From positions 1 to 64,000 of the forward strand of contig CAYJBY010000013.1 in the NCBI GenBank assembly GCA_964368645.1: 64,000 nt of DNA, in the 5' to 3' direction. This DNA is from JAEDHM01 sp964368645. GTDB taxonomy: Bacteria > Bacillota > Clostridia > Christensenellales > CAG-1252. The notes under the pieces were generated by a model. That model had not been told where the DNA came from. It saw only the letters and a list, made by a program, of their open reading frames with translations, and ran no database searches. Positions 16,606 to 25,538 of the stretch are shown here, piece by piece. The number at the start of each line of letters is the position of its first letter. The stretch's first letter is position 1. A program made the translations under genes and the position numbers.

Positions 16606-18243
16606 TCAGCTCTTGTTCTGTTTGTCAACAACGCTGCCGCCGCAGTAAATCTGGCGGAGCTTGGGCTTTTCGATTTTGCCTGTGGCGTTACGCAGTACCT
16701 TGGCGAAAATAATCTTCCGCGGACGCTTGTAACGGGGCAAATCCTTGCAGAACTCGTTGACGTCGTTCTCGGTAAAGGTGACGTTCTCCTTCAGCTCGAT
16801 AATCGCCGCGGCTATTTCGCCTAGACGGGGGTGCGATAAACCGATAACCGCCACGTCCTTAATTGCAGGGCAGGCGCGGAGAAAGTCCTCGATTTGAACA
16901 GGGTACAGGTTTTCGCCGCCGGTTATTATAACGTCCTTTTTGCGGTCAACGAGGAAGATAAAGCCGTCCTCGTCCTCACGAGCCATATCGCCTGTGTAAA
17001 GCCAACCCTCGGAATCCAATACCTCTGCGGTTGCCTTGGGGTCCTTGTAATAGCAAACCATAACGCCGGGGCCTTTTACCGCCAGCTCGCCCACCTCGCC
17101 CTTGGCTACCGTGTTGCGGTTGGAATCGACGATTTTCACAGACCAGCCGAAACCTGCCTTGCCTATTGCGCCCACCTTTGCGATATTCTCGATGCCAAGG
17201 TGTAGACAGCCGGGGCCTATGGACTCGGATAAGCCGTAGTTGGTGTCGTACTGATGCTTGGGAAAAACGCTTTCCCACCGCTTGATAAGGCTGGGGGGTA
17301 CGGGTTGTGCGCCGATATGCATAAGCCGCCATTTGCTAAGGTCGTAATTGGCGAGCTTAACCTCTCCGCTGTCGATTGCGTCCAGAATATCCTGCGCCCA
17401 AGGCACTAACAGCCAAACGATGGAACAGCCCTCGGAGGACACTGCGTCCAGTACGTGGTTGGGCTTTGTTCCCTTGAGCAAAACCGCCTTGCCGCCTGAA
17501 ATCAAACTGCCGAACCAGTGCATTTTCGCGCCGGTATGGTAGAGAGGGGGAATGCAAAGAAAAACGTCGTCACGGGTTTGACCGTGGTGAGCCTGCTCCA
17601 CGCGGCAGCTGTGGATAAGACTGCGGTGCTTGTGGAGAATCGCTTTGGGGAAGCCTGTGGTGCCTGAGGAGAAGTATATAGCCGCCTCGTCCTCTTCGGT
17701 TAGACCTATATCGGTAAAATAGGAGCATTCAAAAGCGGAATCCTTGAGATAATCGTAAGCGTAGGAAGGGCAGTCGTCGCCCACGTACAGATATTTCTGC
17801 ACCTTGGGAATACGGTCGCAAATCTCCTCGACTCTGCCGATGAACTCGGGGCCGAAAAAGAGCATATCCACGTCTGCCAGTTCAAGGCAGTATTTGATTT
17901 CGTCCGCGGTGTAGCGGTAGTTAAGAGGAACAGCCAACGCTCCTGTTTTCAGAATGCCGAAGTAGATGGGCAGCCACTCGATACAGTTCATCAAAAGGAT
18001 ACCTACCTTGTTACCCTTGCCGATATTGCGAGCGGCAAGATAATTGGCACAGCGGCAGGCGTGCTCGTCGAACTCCGACCAGGTGATAGCGCGGCGGTAA
18101 TAGGACGCGCCCGTTGTTTCCACAAGACTATAATCCTTCCAGGAAACTTTTTTGTCCTCCGGACCCGCGGGATTGATTTCCACCAAAGCCACGTCATTGG
18201 GATAGTTAAGTGCGTTGTTAGACAACAAATCGGTAATGACCAT
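16606..18243 (-). CDS. AMP-forming acyl-CoA synthetase
   Basis: 545 residues of the ANL superfamily. The enzyme activates a carboxylic acid with ATP to an acyl-adenylate, then passes it to CoA. The phosphate-binding motif is YFSSGTTGFPKAILHKH (about 190), the adenine region is YGLSES near 335, YTGDMAREDEDGF lies near 415, and the hinge and catalytic region VDRKKDVIITGGENLYP near 430 is followed by a Lys in TGKIEKPKLR near the C-terminus. The sequence resembles medium- or long-chain acyl-CoA ligases, but the acid is not predictable. The start follows AAGGAGGAG. It is divergent from formate-THF ligase, with which it shares a 190-base promoter region. Confidence 0.92.
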   Translation of the reverse strand: MVITDLLSNNALNYPNDVALVEINPAGPEDKKVSWKDYSLVETTGASYYRRAITWSEFDEHACRCANYLAARNIGKGNKVGILLMNCIEWLPIYFGILKTGALAVPLNYRYTADEIKYCLELADVDMLFFGPEFIGRVEEICDRIPKVQKYLYVGDDCPSYAYDYLKDSAFECSYFTDIGLTEEDEAAIYFSSGTTGFPKAILHKHRSLIHSCRVEQAHHGQTRDDVFLCIPPLYHTGAKMHWFGSLISGGKAVLLKGTKPNHVLDAVSSEGCSIVWLLVPWAQDILDAIDSGEVKLANYDLSKWRLMHIGAQPVPPSLIKRWESVFPKHQYDTNYGLSESIGPGCLHLGIENIAKVGAIGKAGFGWSVKIVDSNRNTVAKGEVGELAVKGPGVMVCYYKDPKATAEVLDSEGWLYTGDMAREDEDGFIFLVDRKKDVIITGGENLYPVQIEDFLRACPAIKDVAVIGLSHPRLGEIAAAIIELKENVTFTENDVNEFCKDLPRYKRPRKIIFAKVLRNATGKIEKPKLRQIYCGGSVVDKQNKS

Positions 18244-18270
18244 TTCCTACTCCTCCTTAGCGCGATGCGT

Positions 18271-18284
18271 CAGGCTAAAGCCTG
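18271..18284 (-). promoter_or_regulatory. Short perfect hairpin in the acyl-CoA synthetase leader
   Basis: CAGGCTAAAGCCTG folds into a 6-bp stem with a 2-base centre, just upstream of the Shine-Dalgarno sequence. It could be an operator or a leader hairpin. Confidence 0.35.
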
Positions 18285-18303
18285 CGGCACGATACTATTA
18301 ACT

Positions 18304-18332
18304 ATGATATAACTAACCGATGCGATTGTCAA
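18304..18332 (-). promoter_or_regulatory. Promoter of the acyl-CoA synthetase gene
   Basis: On the minus strand, TTGACA, 17 bases, TATCAT. Confidence 0.65.
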
Positions 18333-18338
18333 CTTTAA

Positions 18339-18368
18339 TTGACAACGGGAGTGGCGCATAACTATAAT
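18339..18368 (+). promoter_or_regulatory. Promoter of formate-THF ligase
   Basis: TTGACA, 18 bases, TATAAT, back to back with the divergent promoter at 18304-18332. The untranslated leader would be about 55 bases. Confidence 0.7.
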
Positions 18369-18430
18369 ATTAGGTGCGGAAAGCCCGATTAGTGTGAGTT
18401 TTCCCGATAATCCAACCGTTGGAGGCGAAT

Positions 18431-20092
18431 ATGAAATCCGATATAGAAATCGCGCAAAGCGCACAGCTTAGGGATATCAACGTAATAGCGGCGAAGCTTG
18501 GTTTGAACGGCGACGTTTTGGAGCAGTACGGCAAATACAAGGCGAAGGTCGATTATACCGCGCTGAAGGGCGAGGAAAAGGGCAAGCTGGTTTTGATAAC
18601 CGCCATAACCCCCACTCCTGCCGGCGAGGGCAAAACCACCACAACCATAGGATTAGCGGACGCGCTGACTCGCTTGGGCAAAAAAACCGTGGCGGCTTTG
18701 AGAGAGCCTTCCTTAGGACCTGTCTTCGGCGTAAAGGGCGGTGCCGCAGGTGGCGGTTACAGTCAGGTTATCCCTATGGAAGATATCAATTTGCACTTTA
18801 CGGGGGATTTCCACGCGATAGGCGCGGCTAACAACCTTCTGGCGGCTATGCTTGACAACCATATCAAGCAGGGCAACGAGCTGGGCATAGATCCTTGCCG
18901 CGTGGTGTGGAAACGCTGTGTGGATATGAACGACAGACAGTTGAGATTTTTGGTGGACGGCTTAGGCGGCAAGGCTAACGGAACACCCCGAGAGGACGGT
19001 TTTGATATAACGGTAGCTTCCGAGGTAATGGCTGTCTTGTGTTTGGCGTCTTCCCTGTCCGACTTAAAGGCCCGTTTATCCCGTATGGTGATAGCCTACG
19101 GCTACGACGGCAGAGCGATAACCGCAGGCGACGTTAAGGCGGCAGGGGCTATGACCGCTCTTTTGAAGGACGCGATAAAGCCCAATCTGGTGCAGACTCT
19201 GGAGGGTACTCCCGTGCTGATTCACGGCGGACCTTTTGCCAATATAGCTCACGGCTGTAACAGTGTTATAGCCACAAAAACAGCTTTGAAGCTAGGCGAT
19301 TACGTAGTTACCGAGGCAGGCTTCGGCGCGGACTTAGGCGCGGAAAAATTCTTCGATATCAAGTGCCGCGCGGCAGGCTTGACGCCCTCGGCGGTGGTTT
19401 TGGTCGCAACTATTCGTGCGCTTAAAATGCACGGCGGCGTGGCGAAGGACGCGCTTAACAATGAGGATACAGAGGCTTTGGAAAGAGGCTTACCCAACCT
19501 GTTCAGGCACGCGGACAATATCAGTAAGGTGTACGGCTTGCCTGTGGTGATAGCAGTCAACAGCTTCCCCTCGGATACCGCTAGGGAAAACGAGCTTTTG
19601 CTGAAGCGTTGCGCCGAGGTGGGCTATAAGGCTGTGGTTTCCCGTAGCTGGGCAGAGGGCGGCGAGGGCGCGTTGGAGCTTGCCGAAGAGGTCGTAAGAT
19701 TATGCGATACCGCGTCGGAATTCAGCTTTGCCTACCCGTCGGACAGTACCCTTGAACAAAAACTTACCGCTTTAACCCAAAGAGTTTACGGCGGCAACGG
19801 TGTAACCTTCGCGCCTGCCGCGAAGAAACAGTTTCAATGGTTGAGTGAAAACGACTACGGTCAGTTGCCCGTATGCGTTGCAAAAACGCAATACAGCTTT
19901 TCCGATGATCCCAAAAAGCTATGTGCGCCCAAGGATTTTATCCTTACGGTTAGGGAATTAAGACTTTCCGCAGGAGCAGGCTTTGTGGTGGCGGTAACAG
20001 GGGATATTATGACGATGCCCGGCTTGCCGAAACGTCCTGCTGCGGAGAATATCGACGTAACCGAGGACGGCAAAATAGTAGGCTTGTTTTAA
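18431..20092 (+). CDS. fhs: Formate-tetrahydrofolate ligase
   Basis: 553 residues. It joins formate to tetrahydrofolate at the cost of ATP, giving 10-formyl-THF for purine synthesis, and is the entry step of the methyl branch in acetogens. The P-loop TPAGEGKTTTTIGLADAL lies near residue 60; EPSLGPVFGVKGGAAGGGYSQ-type glycine-rich sequence and FTGDFHAI follow, all characteristic of FTHFS. The ATG at 18431 follows GGAGG by five bases; the in-frame TTG at 18419 precedes that site and is rejected. It is monocistronic; no other Wood-Ljungdahl gene is in the window. Confidence 0.97.
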   Translation: MKSDIEIAQSAQLRDINVIAAKLGLNGDVLEQYGKYKAKVDYTALKGEEKGKLVLITAITPTPAGEGKTTTTIGLADALTRLGKKTVAALREPSLGPVFGVKGGAAGGGYSQVIPMEDINLHFTGDFHAIGAANNLLAAMLDNHIKQGNELGIDPCRVVWKRCVDMNDRQLRFLVDGLGGKANGTPREDGFDITVASEVMAVLCLASSLSDLKARLSRMVIAYGYDGRAITAGDVKAAGAMTALLKDAIKPNLVQTLEGTPVLIHGGPFANIAHGCNSVIATKTALKLGDYVVTEAGFGADLGAEKFFDIKCRAAGLTPSAVVLVATIRALKMHGGVAKDALNNEDTEALERGLPNLFRHADNISKVYGLPVVIAVNSFPSDTARENELLLKRCAEVGYKAVVSRSWAEGGEGALELAEEVVRLCDTASEFSFAYPSDSTLEQKLTALTQRVYGGNGVTFAPAAKKQFQWLSENDYGQLPVCVAKTQYSFSDDPKKLCAPKDFILTVRELRLSAGAGFVVAVTGDIMTMPGLPKRPAAENIDVTEDGKIVGLF

Positions 20093-20152
20093 TCGGGATT
20101 ACGGCGTTTACGCGGAAGAAGTCTTGAACATTGTCATTCTTGGTGAGAACAC

Positions 20153-20545
20153 TGTCATTCTGAGGAGCAAATTCGTTGCGACAAAGAATCTCGCGTTTAC
20201 GCGGCAAAAAAGCGTTCTCATCAACAACAAATAACGAACGGTATTTTCAACCGAACAGCAACTAACGCACCTATTGTAGGGGACGGGTATTCCGTCCCTT
20301 TTCTTATTTGTTTCAGCGATTGTTAGAATACTCCCTTGGTAACGCTGTCACCCTTAGTAAACGCTGTCATTCTTGGTGGGAACACTGTCATTCTGAGGAG
20401 CAAATTCGTTGCGACGAAGAATCTCGCGTTTACGCGGCAAAAAGCTTGTGGAATTGTCATTCTAATAAATTGTCATTCTTATAAAATTGTCATTCTGAGG
20501 AACAAATTCGTTGCGACGAAGAATCTCGCGTTTACGCGGCTAAAA
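20153..20545. repeat. Three copies of a ~57-bp dispersed intergenic repeat
   Basis: Copies at about 20153-20209, 20386-20443 and 20488-20545 share tgtcattctgagga, caaattcgttgcgac and gaatctcgcgtttacgcggc. The ATTCT near the start and AGAAT in the middle can pair. Partial copies of the 'ctgtcattcttggt' phrase lie between them. Sequences of this type are widespread in intergenic DNA of many bacteria. No gene is visible in 20093-20644. Confidence 0.8.
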
Positions 20546-20609
20546 GAACTTACGGTTTTTACCAATAACAAGCCCCGTTGTTTTACGCTTGTCGGGTATA
20601 ACAAACGCC

Positions 20610-20638
20610 TTGCTCTTTTGTGCATTAAGTGGTACTAT
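20610..20638 (+). promoter_or_regulatory. Promoter abutting the lipid kinase start codon
   Basis: TTGCTC, 17 bases, TACTAT, ending six bases before the ATG at 20645, with no Shine-Dalgarno sequence. Confidence 0.5.
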
Positions 20639-20644
20639 TGAGCT

Positions 20645-21499
20645 ATGAAAACCCTTATCGTCCTTAACGTAATGAGCGGCAACTCCGCCGCCGTGGATAT
20701 CGAGGCGTTAAAACGCGATTATGCCGACCAAACCGCCGACGTGGTATTTTTGCGCACACCGCAGGACGATTACGACCAAGAGGGTTACGACAGGATTATC
20801 GTATGCGGCGGTGACGGAACGCTCAACCGTGCGCTTAACCGTAACGGCGGCAGAAAGGTGGAGCTATACTATCTAGCTTGCGGAACGCTTAACGAAAAGG
20901 CTAAGGCACAGCAGGGCAAGAAGAAACTGCGCCGCTTGCAGGCGGTGGGGCAGGTAGGCGGTAAGCTGTTTTCCTACGTGGCGGCAACGGGCGCGTTTAC
21001 CGAAATCGGCTACACTCCGAGGGCGGAAACCAAAAAGAAGCTTAAGGTTTTCGCGTATTTTTCCAAAACGCTTAAGGCGTATCGGATTTTTAACGTAGCC
21101 GCGGCAATCAAAACCGAAAAGCACAGCTACAAGGACGTTTTTAACCTGATAATGATACTGGACAGTCCGCGCTGTTTCGGCTTTAACTTCAACCGTCTGT
21201 ACAAAAAGGGGCAGAAGGGCTTTCACGTTTTGACTATCAAAAGCCCTAAGCACAAGGGATTTCTGGGGCTGATTTCTATGTTTTTTACCTTTTTCCGCGC
21301 CTTCTTCATCGGTTTCAACAAGGAAGTTTATACGGACAAAATCAAGTTTTTCGCCGCGGAGAAAATCACTCTTGACTTAGAGGAGCGGCAAGCCTTCTGC
21401 GTGGACGGCGAGGAGACGTTTTTCGAGGGAGAGGTTGCGGTTGAACGGCTGAAAACCACCGCGGAAATCTTTATTTTACAGAACAGATACCGTCTGTAA
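20645..21499 (+). CDS. Diacylglycerol/lipid kinase family protein
   Basis: 284 residues with the DAGK catalytic signature IIVCGGDGTLNRALN (about residues 52-66) and the family's beta-rich C-terminal domain, including FCVDGEE near residue 250. Relatives phosphorylate diacylglycerol or other lipids with ATP at the membrane surface. In Gram-positive bacteria the housekeeping DgkB recycles diacylglycerol from lipoteichoic acid synthesis. The nucleotide loop is intact, so activity is plausible. It is monocistronic and flanked by repeats on the left. The absence of a ribosome binding site and the close -10 box suggest a leaderless mRNA. Confidence 0.85.
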   Translation: MKTLIVLNVMSGNSAAVDIEALKRDYADQTADVVFLRTPQDDYDQEGYDRIIVCGGDGTLNRALNRNGGRKVELYYLACGTLNEKAKAQQGKKKLRRLQAVGQVGGKLFSYVAATGAFTEIGYTPRAETKKKLKVFAYFSKTLKAYRIFNVAAAIKTEKHSYKDVFNLIMILDSPRCFGFNFNRLYKKGQKGFHVLTIKSPKHKGFLGLISMFFTFFRAFFIGFNKEVYTDKIKFFAAEKITLDLEERQAFCVDGEETFFEGEVAVERLKTTAEIFILQNRYRL

Positions 21500-21715
21500 T
21501 TTCTCGCCGTTTTCGGCGTAGGGCAATAAAAAACCTAGCCGCCGTCAAACGATAAAGGGTTATTCAACGGTTAAGCGCATAAACACAATTCAAACAGCGG
21601 ATTAGTGAAATCCGTTCAAGATACGGTGGGATAAAAAGTCAATTAACGGCTAATCGGGTTAAAAATCAAAAAATTTTCAATGGGATAACGGAATAAGCGG
21701 CAAACGCTTCGGCGG

Positions 21716-22348
21716 TTATGCGGATTTTTGATATTTTGCCGCAAGGGCGGCGATAACGTCGTCACTGACTTCCTTTTTGTAATGCTCCTCGCCCAAGAGA
21801 ATAACGCCGATAGTTTTGAAAAGGATTTTCACGTCCAGTCGCAGGGAATAGGTCTCCGCATAAAGCACGTCGTAATAACTGCGGCTTACCAGTCGGAGCG
21901 TGCCGTTGCCGTTGACCTGCGCCAGCCCTGTAAGTCCGGGTTTGCAGTCGTACTTTTTGTATTCCCAACCGCCGTACAGAGGGTTAAAGTCCTTAAGCAG
22001 AGGGCGCGGCCCCACAAGGCTCATTTCGCCAACCAGCACGTTAAATAGCTGGGGCAGCTCGTCCAGCTTGAATTTTCGGAGAAAACGCCCAACCGCGGTG
22101 ACTCTGCCGTCCTTGCCGTCAATTAAGGGTTTGGTCGCGTCGAAAGCCACGTGAGCGGACACCATAGTGCGGAATTTGCATACGAAAAAAGGCTTGGCGT
22201 TCTGTCCTAAACGCTCCTGCCGAAAAAGCACCTCTCCCTTGCCGTCGCACGCCACAGCCGCCGCCGTTAAAAGCATAAGGGGCGCGGTGACGATAATACC
22301 CAGTAGGGCGAGTATTCTGTCGAGAATGTTTTTTATAACCGCATACAT
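21716..22348 (-). CDS. Bacterial sugar transferase (undecaprenyl-phosphate glycosyl-1-phosphate transferase type)
   Basis: 210 residues from the ATG at 22348. One N-terminal membrane helix (about 9-33) is followed by the PF02397 core: VLFRQERLGQNAKPF, CKFRTM, LRKFKLDELPQLFNVLVGEMSLVGPRP (split here into its known boxes KLDELPQL and SLVGPRP) and PGLTGLAQVNG. Such enzymes load the first sugar phosphate onto undecaprenyl phosphate for surface polysaccharides. The protein lacks the long N-terminal multi-helix domain of WbaP-type enzymes, so it is the short PglC-like form. The in-frame TTG at 22384 overlaps a promoter and is rejected. No other glycan genes adjoin it. Confidence 0.9.
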   Translation of the reverse strand: MYAVIKNILDRILALLGIIVTAPLMLLTAAAVACDGKGEVLFRQERLGQNAKPFFVCKFRTMVSAHVAFDATKPLIDGKDGRVTAVGRFLRKFKLDELPQLFNVLVGEMSLVGPRPLLKDFNPLYGGWEYKKYDCKPGLTGLAQVNGNGTLRLVSRSYYDVLYAETYSLRLDVKILFKTIGVILLGEEHYKKEVSDDVIAALAAKYQKSA

Positions 22349-22355
22349 CGACTTA

Positions 22356-22384
22356 ATTGTAGCATTGACGGGCGGATTCGTCAA
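22356..22384 (-). promoter_or_regulatory. Promoter abutting the sugar transferase start codon
   Basis: On the minus strand, TTGACG, 17 bases, TACAAT, ending seven bases before the ATG at 22348, with no Shine-Dalgarno sequence. Confidence 0.6.
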
Positions 22385-22689
22385 CAGCGAGCCGCGGAAA
22401 TTCGGCGGCGGCTACGGTTGAAAAATGGATAAAAAAGGGAAAAGTCGGTTAATGTTACCCTCGGCAGTGAAAAAACGTGAAGAAAAAAGTTGCCGCATTG
22501 TCGGCGGTTAAACATTACGTATCAGGCGGCAGGCAGTCCGCTTTATGCGGAGAAAAGAGGAATTACAAACTCACTGCTTGCTGACGTAAAAGGGCGGTTA
22601 TGGTAAAAAAGCGGTAAAACGCGGTTTGAAAATATCCTTTTTGCGGTTGCGCCGCCGAAGACGAAAATGCTATGCTTTGAATATCGGTA

Positions 22690-23095
22690 AGGCTTGTAGA
22701 TAAGCTGTTTGCGTTAAGTTGCAAGGCGAAAAATCGTCAAAACAATTAAACGTGAAAGCGTTAAATGTGCCTTGCGTAATGACGAGAGCGAAACCGACGT
22801 GCGTTAAGCTAAACGCATAACCAAGCAGATAGATAGCGTATGACCAAGCGAATAGATAACAGATAATTGCGCGGCTAAACCACTGATAACCAAGCTGACA
22901 GTTGACAGATAATTGCGCATATAGACCACTGATAACCAAGCGAATTAAGAAATAAAAAGCGGATAGATAACGCATAGCCAAACAGTTAGACCACTGATAA
23001 TCAAGCGTATAACCAAACGGTTAGAGTACTGATAGCCAAGCAGATAATCAAGCAGATAATTGCGCGGATAAGGAACTCATAACCAAGCAAAAAGG
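22690..23095. repeat. Degenerate repeats built on 'gataaccaagc'
   Basis: The phrases ataaccaagc, cagataattgcgcg and accactgataa recur many times with irregular spacing of about 20-35 bases. The array ends at the Shine-Dalgarno sequence of the gene at 23105. The stretch 22385-22690 to its left holds nothing I can identify. Confidence 0.75.
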
Positions 23096-23104
23096 AGCGG
23101 TAAT

Positions 23105-23545
23105 ATGGACGGAAAAAAAGAATATCTGGACAGTGTAAAAAGACATTTCGGAGAGCTGACGCCATACGCGCTTAAAAGTCTTTGGCGCGAGATATGCGGC
23201 AGTGAAGCCTTCAAAAGCGAGGATTTTTTCGAGGATTATCTAATGGTTGTCAACGGCTGGGCGGAGCGGCGCAAAATAGACAGCAGTGACGCTATGGGCT
23301 TTGCTATGGATACGGTATCCGATTTGGCGTACAATTTGCCAAGAGACGGGCTGACCGCAGGGCGGATATACTATTACCTAACCAACAACTGCGACTGTGA
23401 CGATTATCTTTATCGGCTTTTGGGCGAGTTAAAGGATTATTTGTCGGAAGCAAGACTTAACAATATTGTCAAACAGATACAAAAGGTTTTCGACGGCGAT
23501 TATGCCAAAAGCTTACTGGTGGATTTCGCCCCTGACGAGGATTAA
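23105..23545 (+). CDS. Hypothetical protein
   Basis: 146 residues, acidic and mainly helical by composition; I do not recognise a family. Notable stretches are the aromatic-rich RIYYYLTNNCDCDDYLYRL near residues 85-103 with two nearby Cys, and a D/E-rich end. There is no signal peptide or membrane helix. The ATG follows AAAAAGGAGCGG, so translation is well supported. The neighbouring rlmA gene is convergent, so this gene is monocistronic downstream of a repeat array. Confidence 0.65.
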   Translation: MDGKKEYLDSVKRHFGELTPYALKSLWREICGSEAFKSEDFFEDYLMVVNGWAERRKIDSSDAMGFAMDTVSDLAYNLPRDGLTAGRIYYYLTNNCDCDDYLYRLLGELKDYLSEARLNNIVKQIQKVFDGDYAKSLLVDFAPDED

Positions 23546-23649
23546 AGTCACTCGGCGCAGGGCGCACCCTTATTGCGACTGGGCAAATACCGATTTTACC
23601 GTGTTAGCTTTCGCACTACGGCACCAAGCGGCGCGGTTTTTGGTTATTC

Positions 23650-24432
23650 TCAGCAGGACAGCACGCGCACCGCAAAAGCCAAGGTAACGGTGAGCTTTTC
23701 CCCCTTGACCTTTTCAAGCAGTTCCCTTGGAGTCGTGTAAAAGTAAGGCGTCATTTTGAGCAGAGAGTCTAAGGTTTCGCCCTCAACGGTGATTTTGTCC
23801 TGAACCAAAAAAGAGTCCTTGACCTCAAAGCCCCAAGGCGTTTCGTCCACCTCGTTGGGGTATGCCTTGGGATAAATGGAAACTTTTAATTCAAAAAGGT
23901 GCATCGGGGCAGGCGTGACCTTGATGAGATGTGCGGTTGGTTTCAGCACCCTAAGCAGTTCGCTTTCCTTGAGGGGCGCGAAGCAGTTGACCGCCAAATC
24001 CACACTGTCGTCGCCTAGGGGCAGCTTGTTACAGCTTGCCACCGCGTACAAGGCGGCTTTGTCCTGCGTTGCCGCTTGCTCCACCGCGTGCTTGGATATG
24101 TCCAAGCCCAGCCGATTGCCGCCTACTGCCGCAAGCGCACGAGTCATAACGCCCTCGCCGCAACCAAGGTCCAGTATTTCGCCGTGGGGAAGCCGCTCCG
24201 CGCATTTTACCACCGCCGCGGTTAGGGCGGAGTAATAGCCTTTTTCCATCATTAGCCGTCTGGCTTTAATCATATCCTTATTGTCGCCGGGATCGGTGCT
24301 GGACTTCGCGCTCACGGGCAAAAGATTAACGTAGCCTTTCCGAGCTATGTCGTAGCTGTGCCTGTTGGGGCAAACGAATTGTTTTTCGTTTTTTGCGAGG
24401 GTATTGCCGCAAAGAGGACAGATTAATTCCAT
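23650..24432 (-). CDS. rlmA: 23S rRNA (guanine-N1) methyltransferase, RlmA family
   Basis: 260 residues. The N-terminal zinc site reads CPLCGNTL...FVCPNRHSYD (Cys5, Cys8, then Cys and His near 21-25), followed by ARKGYVNLLP, diagnostic of RlmA/RrmA. The Rossmann methyltransferase core has ILDLGCGEGVMTRAL near residue 90 for S-adenosylmethionine, and NCFAPL near 150. The family methylates G745 or G748 in helix 35 of 23S rRNA; in Gram-positives the G748 form (TlrB) affects tylosin sensitivity. An AAAGG sequence precedes the ATG. It is the last gene of a minus-strand group starting at 26792. Confidence 0.9.
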   Translation of the reverse strand: MELICPLCGNTLAKNEKQFVCPNRHSYDIARKGYVNLLPVSAKSSTDPGDNKDMIKARRLMMEKGYYSALTAAVVKCAERLPHGEILDLGCGEGVMTRALAAVGGNRLGLDISKHAVEQAATQDKAALYAVASCNKLPLGDDSVDLAVNCFAPLKESELLRVLKPTAHLIKVTPAPMHLFELKVSIYPKAYPNEVDETPWGFEVKDSFLVQDKITVEGETLDSLLKMTPYFYTTPRELLEKVKGEKLTVTLAFAVRVLSC

Positions 24433-24522
24433 AAATACCTTTTACGCCGAAAGCGTTTTCGCATTGCGCCTTTTTCGCCGCCGATTACGGCCAACGAGTA
24501 GGGCGGCTTGCGCCGATTTGCG

Positions 24523-25530
24523 TTATTTGAGAGAAATAGCCACCTGATTAGCCACGTCGGGGTAGTCCGTCATAATGGTATCCGCGCCGATTTCCATCAG
24601 TTCCTTGATTTCCTTCGCGTCGTTGATTGTCCAGAACTGCACGGCGATACCGTGGCAGTGGGCGTAGTCGATGATACTCTTTTTGCCGAAGTCGAAAAGC
24701 ACGTAGTCGTCGGTGGGAATTTGCAAAACCTTATAACCGACGCCCTTTTCGGACAGGTTGGTGTTGAAGGTGAAAGCGAAATAAAAGCTCAATACTTCCT
24801 TGATAGATGCGGAGCGGATAACACCCTTATCGGTATATTTCGCGTCGATATACAGAGTGACGTTATCCTGAAAGGTGCCGACAACGACCTGTTCTACCAC
24901 GTCGTAAACGGTCATTACGCGGTACAGCTCGTCCATAGCCTTTTCGCCTGTTTCGCCGCCGTCCTTAATCTCGATTATGAAGGACATATCCGCATAACCC
25001 TTGGTGAGCAGTACGTAATCGAAAACCTCTTGCAGGGTGCAGATACGGGCTTCCTCGCGGCTGAAATCGTCGCCGTCGTAATCGTGCCACATTTCCAAGG
25101 TTTTCAGCTCGGCGAGGGTATGGTCGATGACCTTGCTGTCCTTGCCGAAGCCCTCAAGAGAGGTGCAGTTACTGGTGCGGTCAAGGGTGCCGTCGTGGAG
25201 CAAAACCAAATATCCGTCCGAGGTTAGCTGTAAGTCGAATTCCAGCGTGTCGATTTCGTAATTGTTCTCCTCCATTAAGGCAAAGCAACGGGAGAATGCG
25301 GCGATAGTGTTCTCGGGAGCCAGCTTTCTGCCTGCTCTGTGAGCGGAAATCAAGGTGCCTTCCACAATATAGGGATTATCGGAGGGCATAATGTCCTTCT
25401 CGTCCACACGGGCTATGTTGGAAAGCCCTCTAAGCAAAAACATTACCAGTACCAGCAGTACCGCAAGAGCGATAACCGACAGCAGGACAATGCCTGTGAT
25501 TTTCAAAAACTTTTTAACTCCCTTATTCAT
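24523..25530 (-). CDS. Membrane-anchored glycerophosphodiester phosphodiesterase
   Basis: 335 residues. One N-terminal membrane helix (about 9-33) anchors an extracellular GDPD barrel. The catalytic signatures are ISAHRAGRKLAPENT near 60 and LVLLHDGTLDRTSNCTS near 105, giving the HRG-like His, the Glu of PENT and the second His. IEIKDGGETGE supplies a further metal ligand. It hydrolyses glycerophosphodiesters to glycerol-3-phosphate and an alcohol. The ATG at 25530 lies five bases after AGGAGG; an upstream in-frame codon at 25587 would overlap the preceding gene. It is co-directional with DUF2156 eight bases upstream. Confidence 0.92.
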   Translation of the reverse strand: MNKGVKKFLKITGIVLLSVIALAVLLVLVMFLLRGLSNIARVDEKDIMPSDNPYIVEGTLISAHRAGRKLAPENTIAAFSRCFALMEENNYEIDTLEFDLQLTSDGYLVLLHDGTLDRTSNCTSLEGFGKDSKVIDHTLAELKTLEMWHDYDGDDFSREEARICTLQEVFDYVLLTKGYADMSFIIEIKDGGETGEKAMDELYRVMTVYDVVEQVVVGTFQDNVTLYIDAKYTDKGVIRSASIKEVLSFYFAFTFNTNLSEKGVGYKVLQIPTDDYVLFDFGKKSIIDYAHCHGIAVQFWTINDAKEIKELMEIGADTIMTDYPDVANQVAISLK

Positions 25531-25538
25531 ACTTCCTC

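Noticed and set aside
20336..20641. 101-codon frame across the cattctgagga repeats
   Set aside because: The protein simply repeats the translated element and lacks a ribosome binding site.
22349..22384. Twelve extra N-terminal residues of the sugar transferase from a TTG
   Set aside because: The TTG is the first part of the -35 box, and the extension lies inside the promoter.
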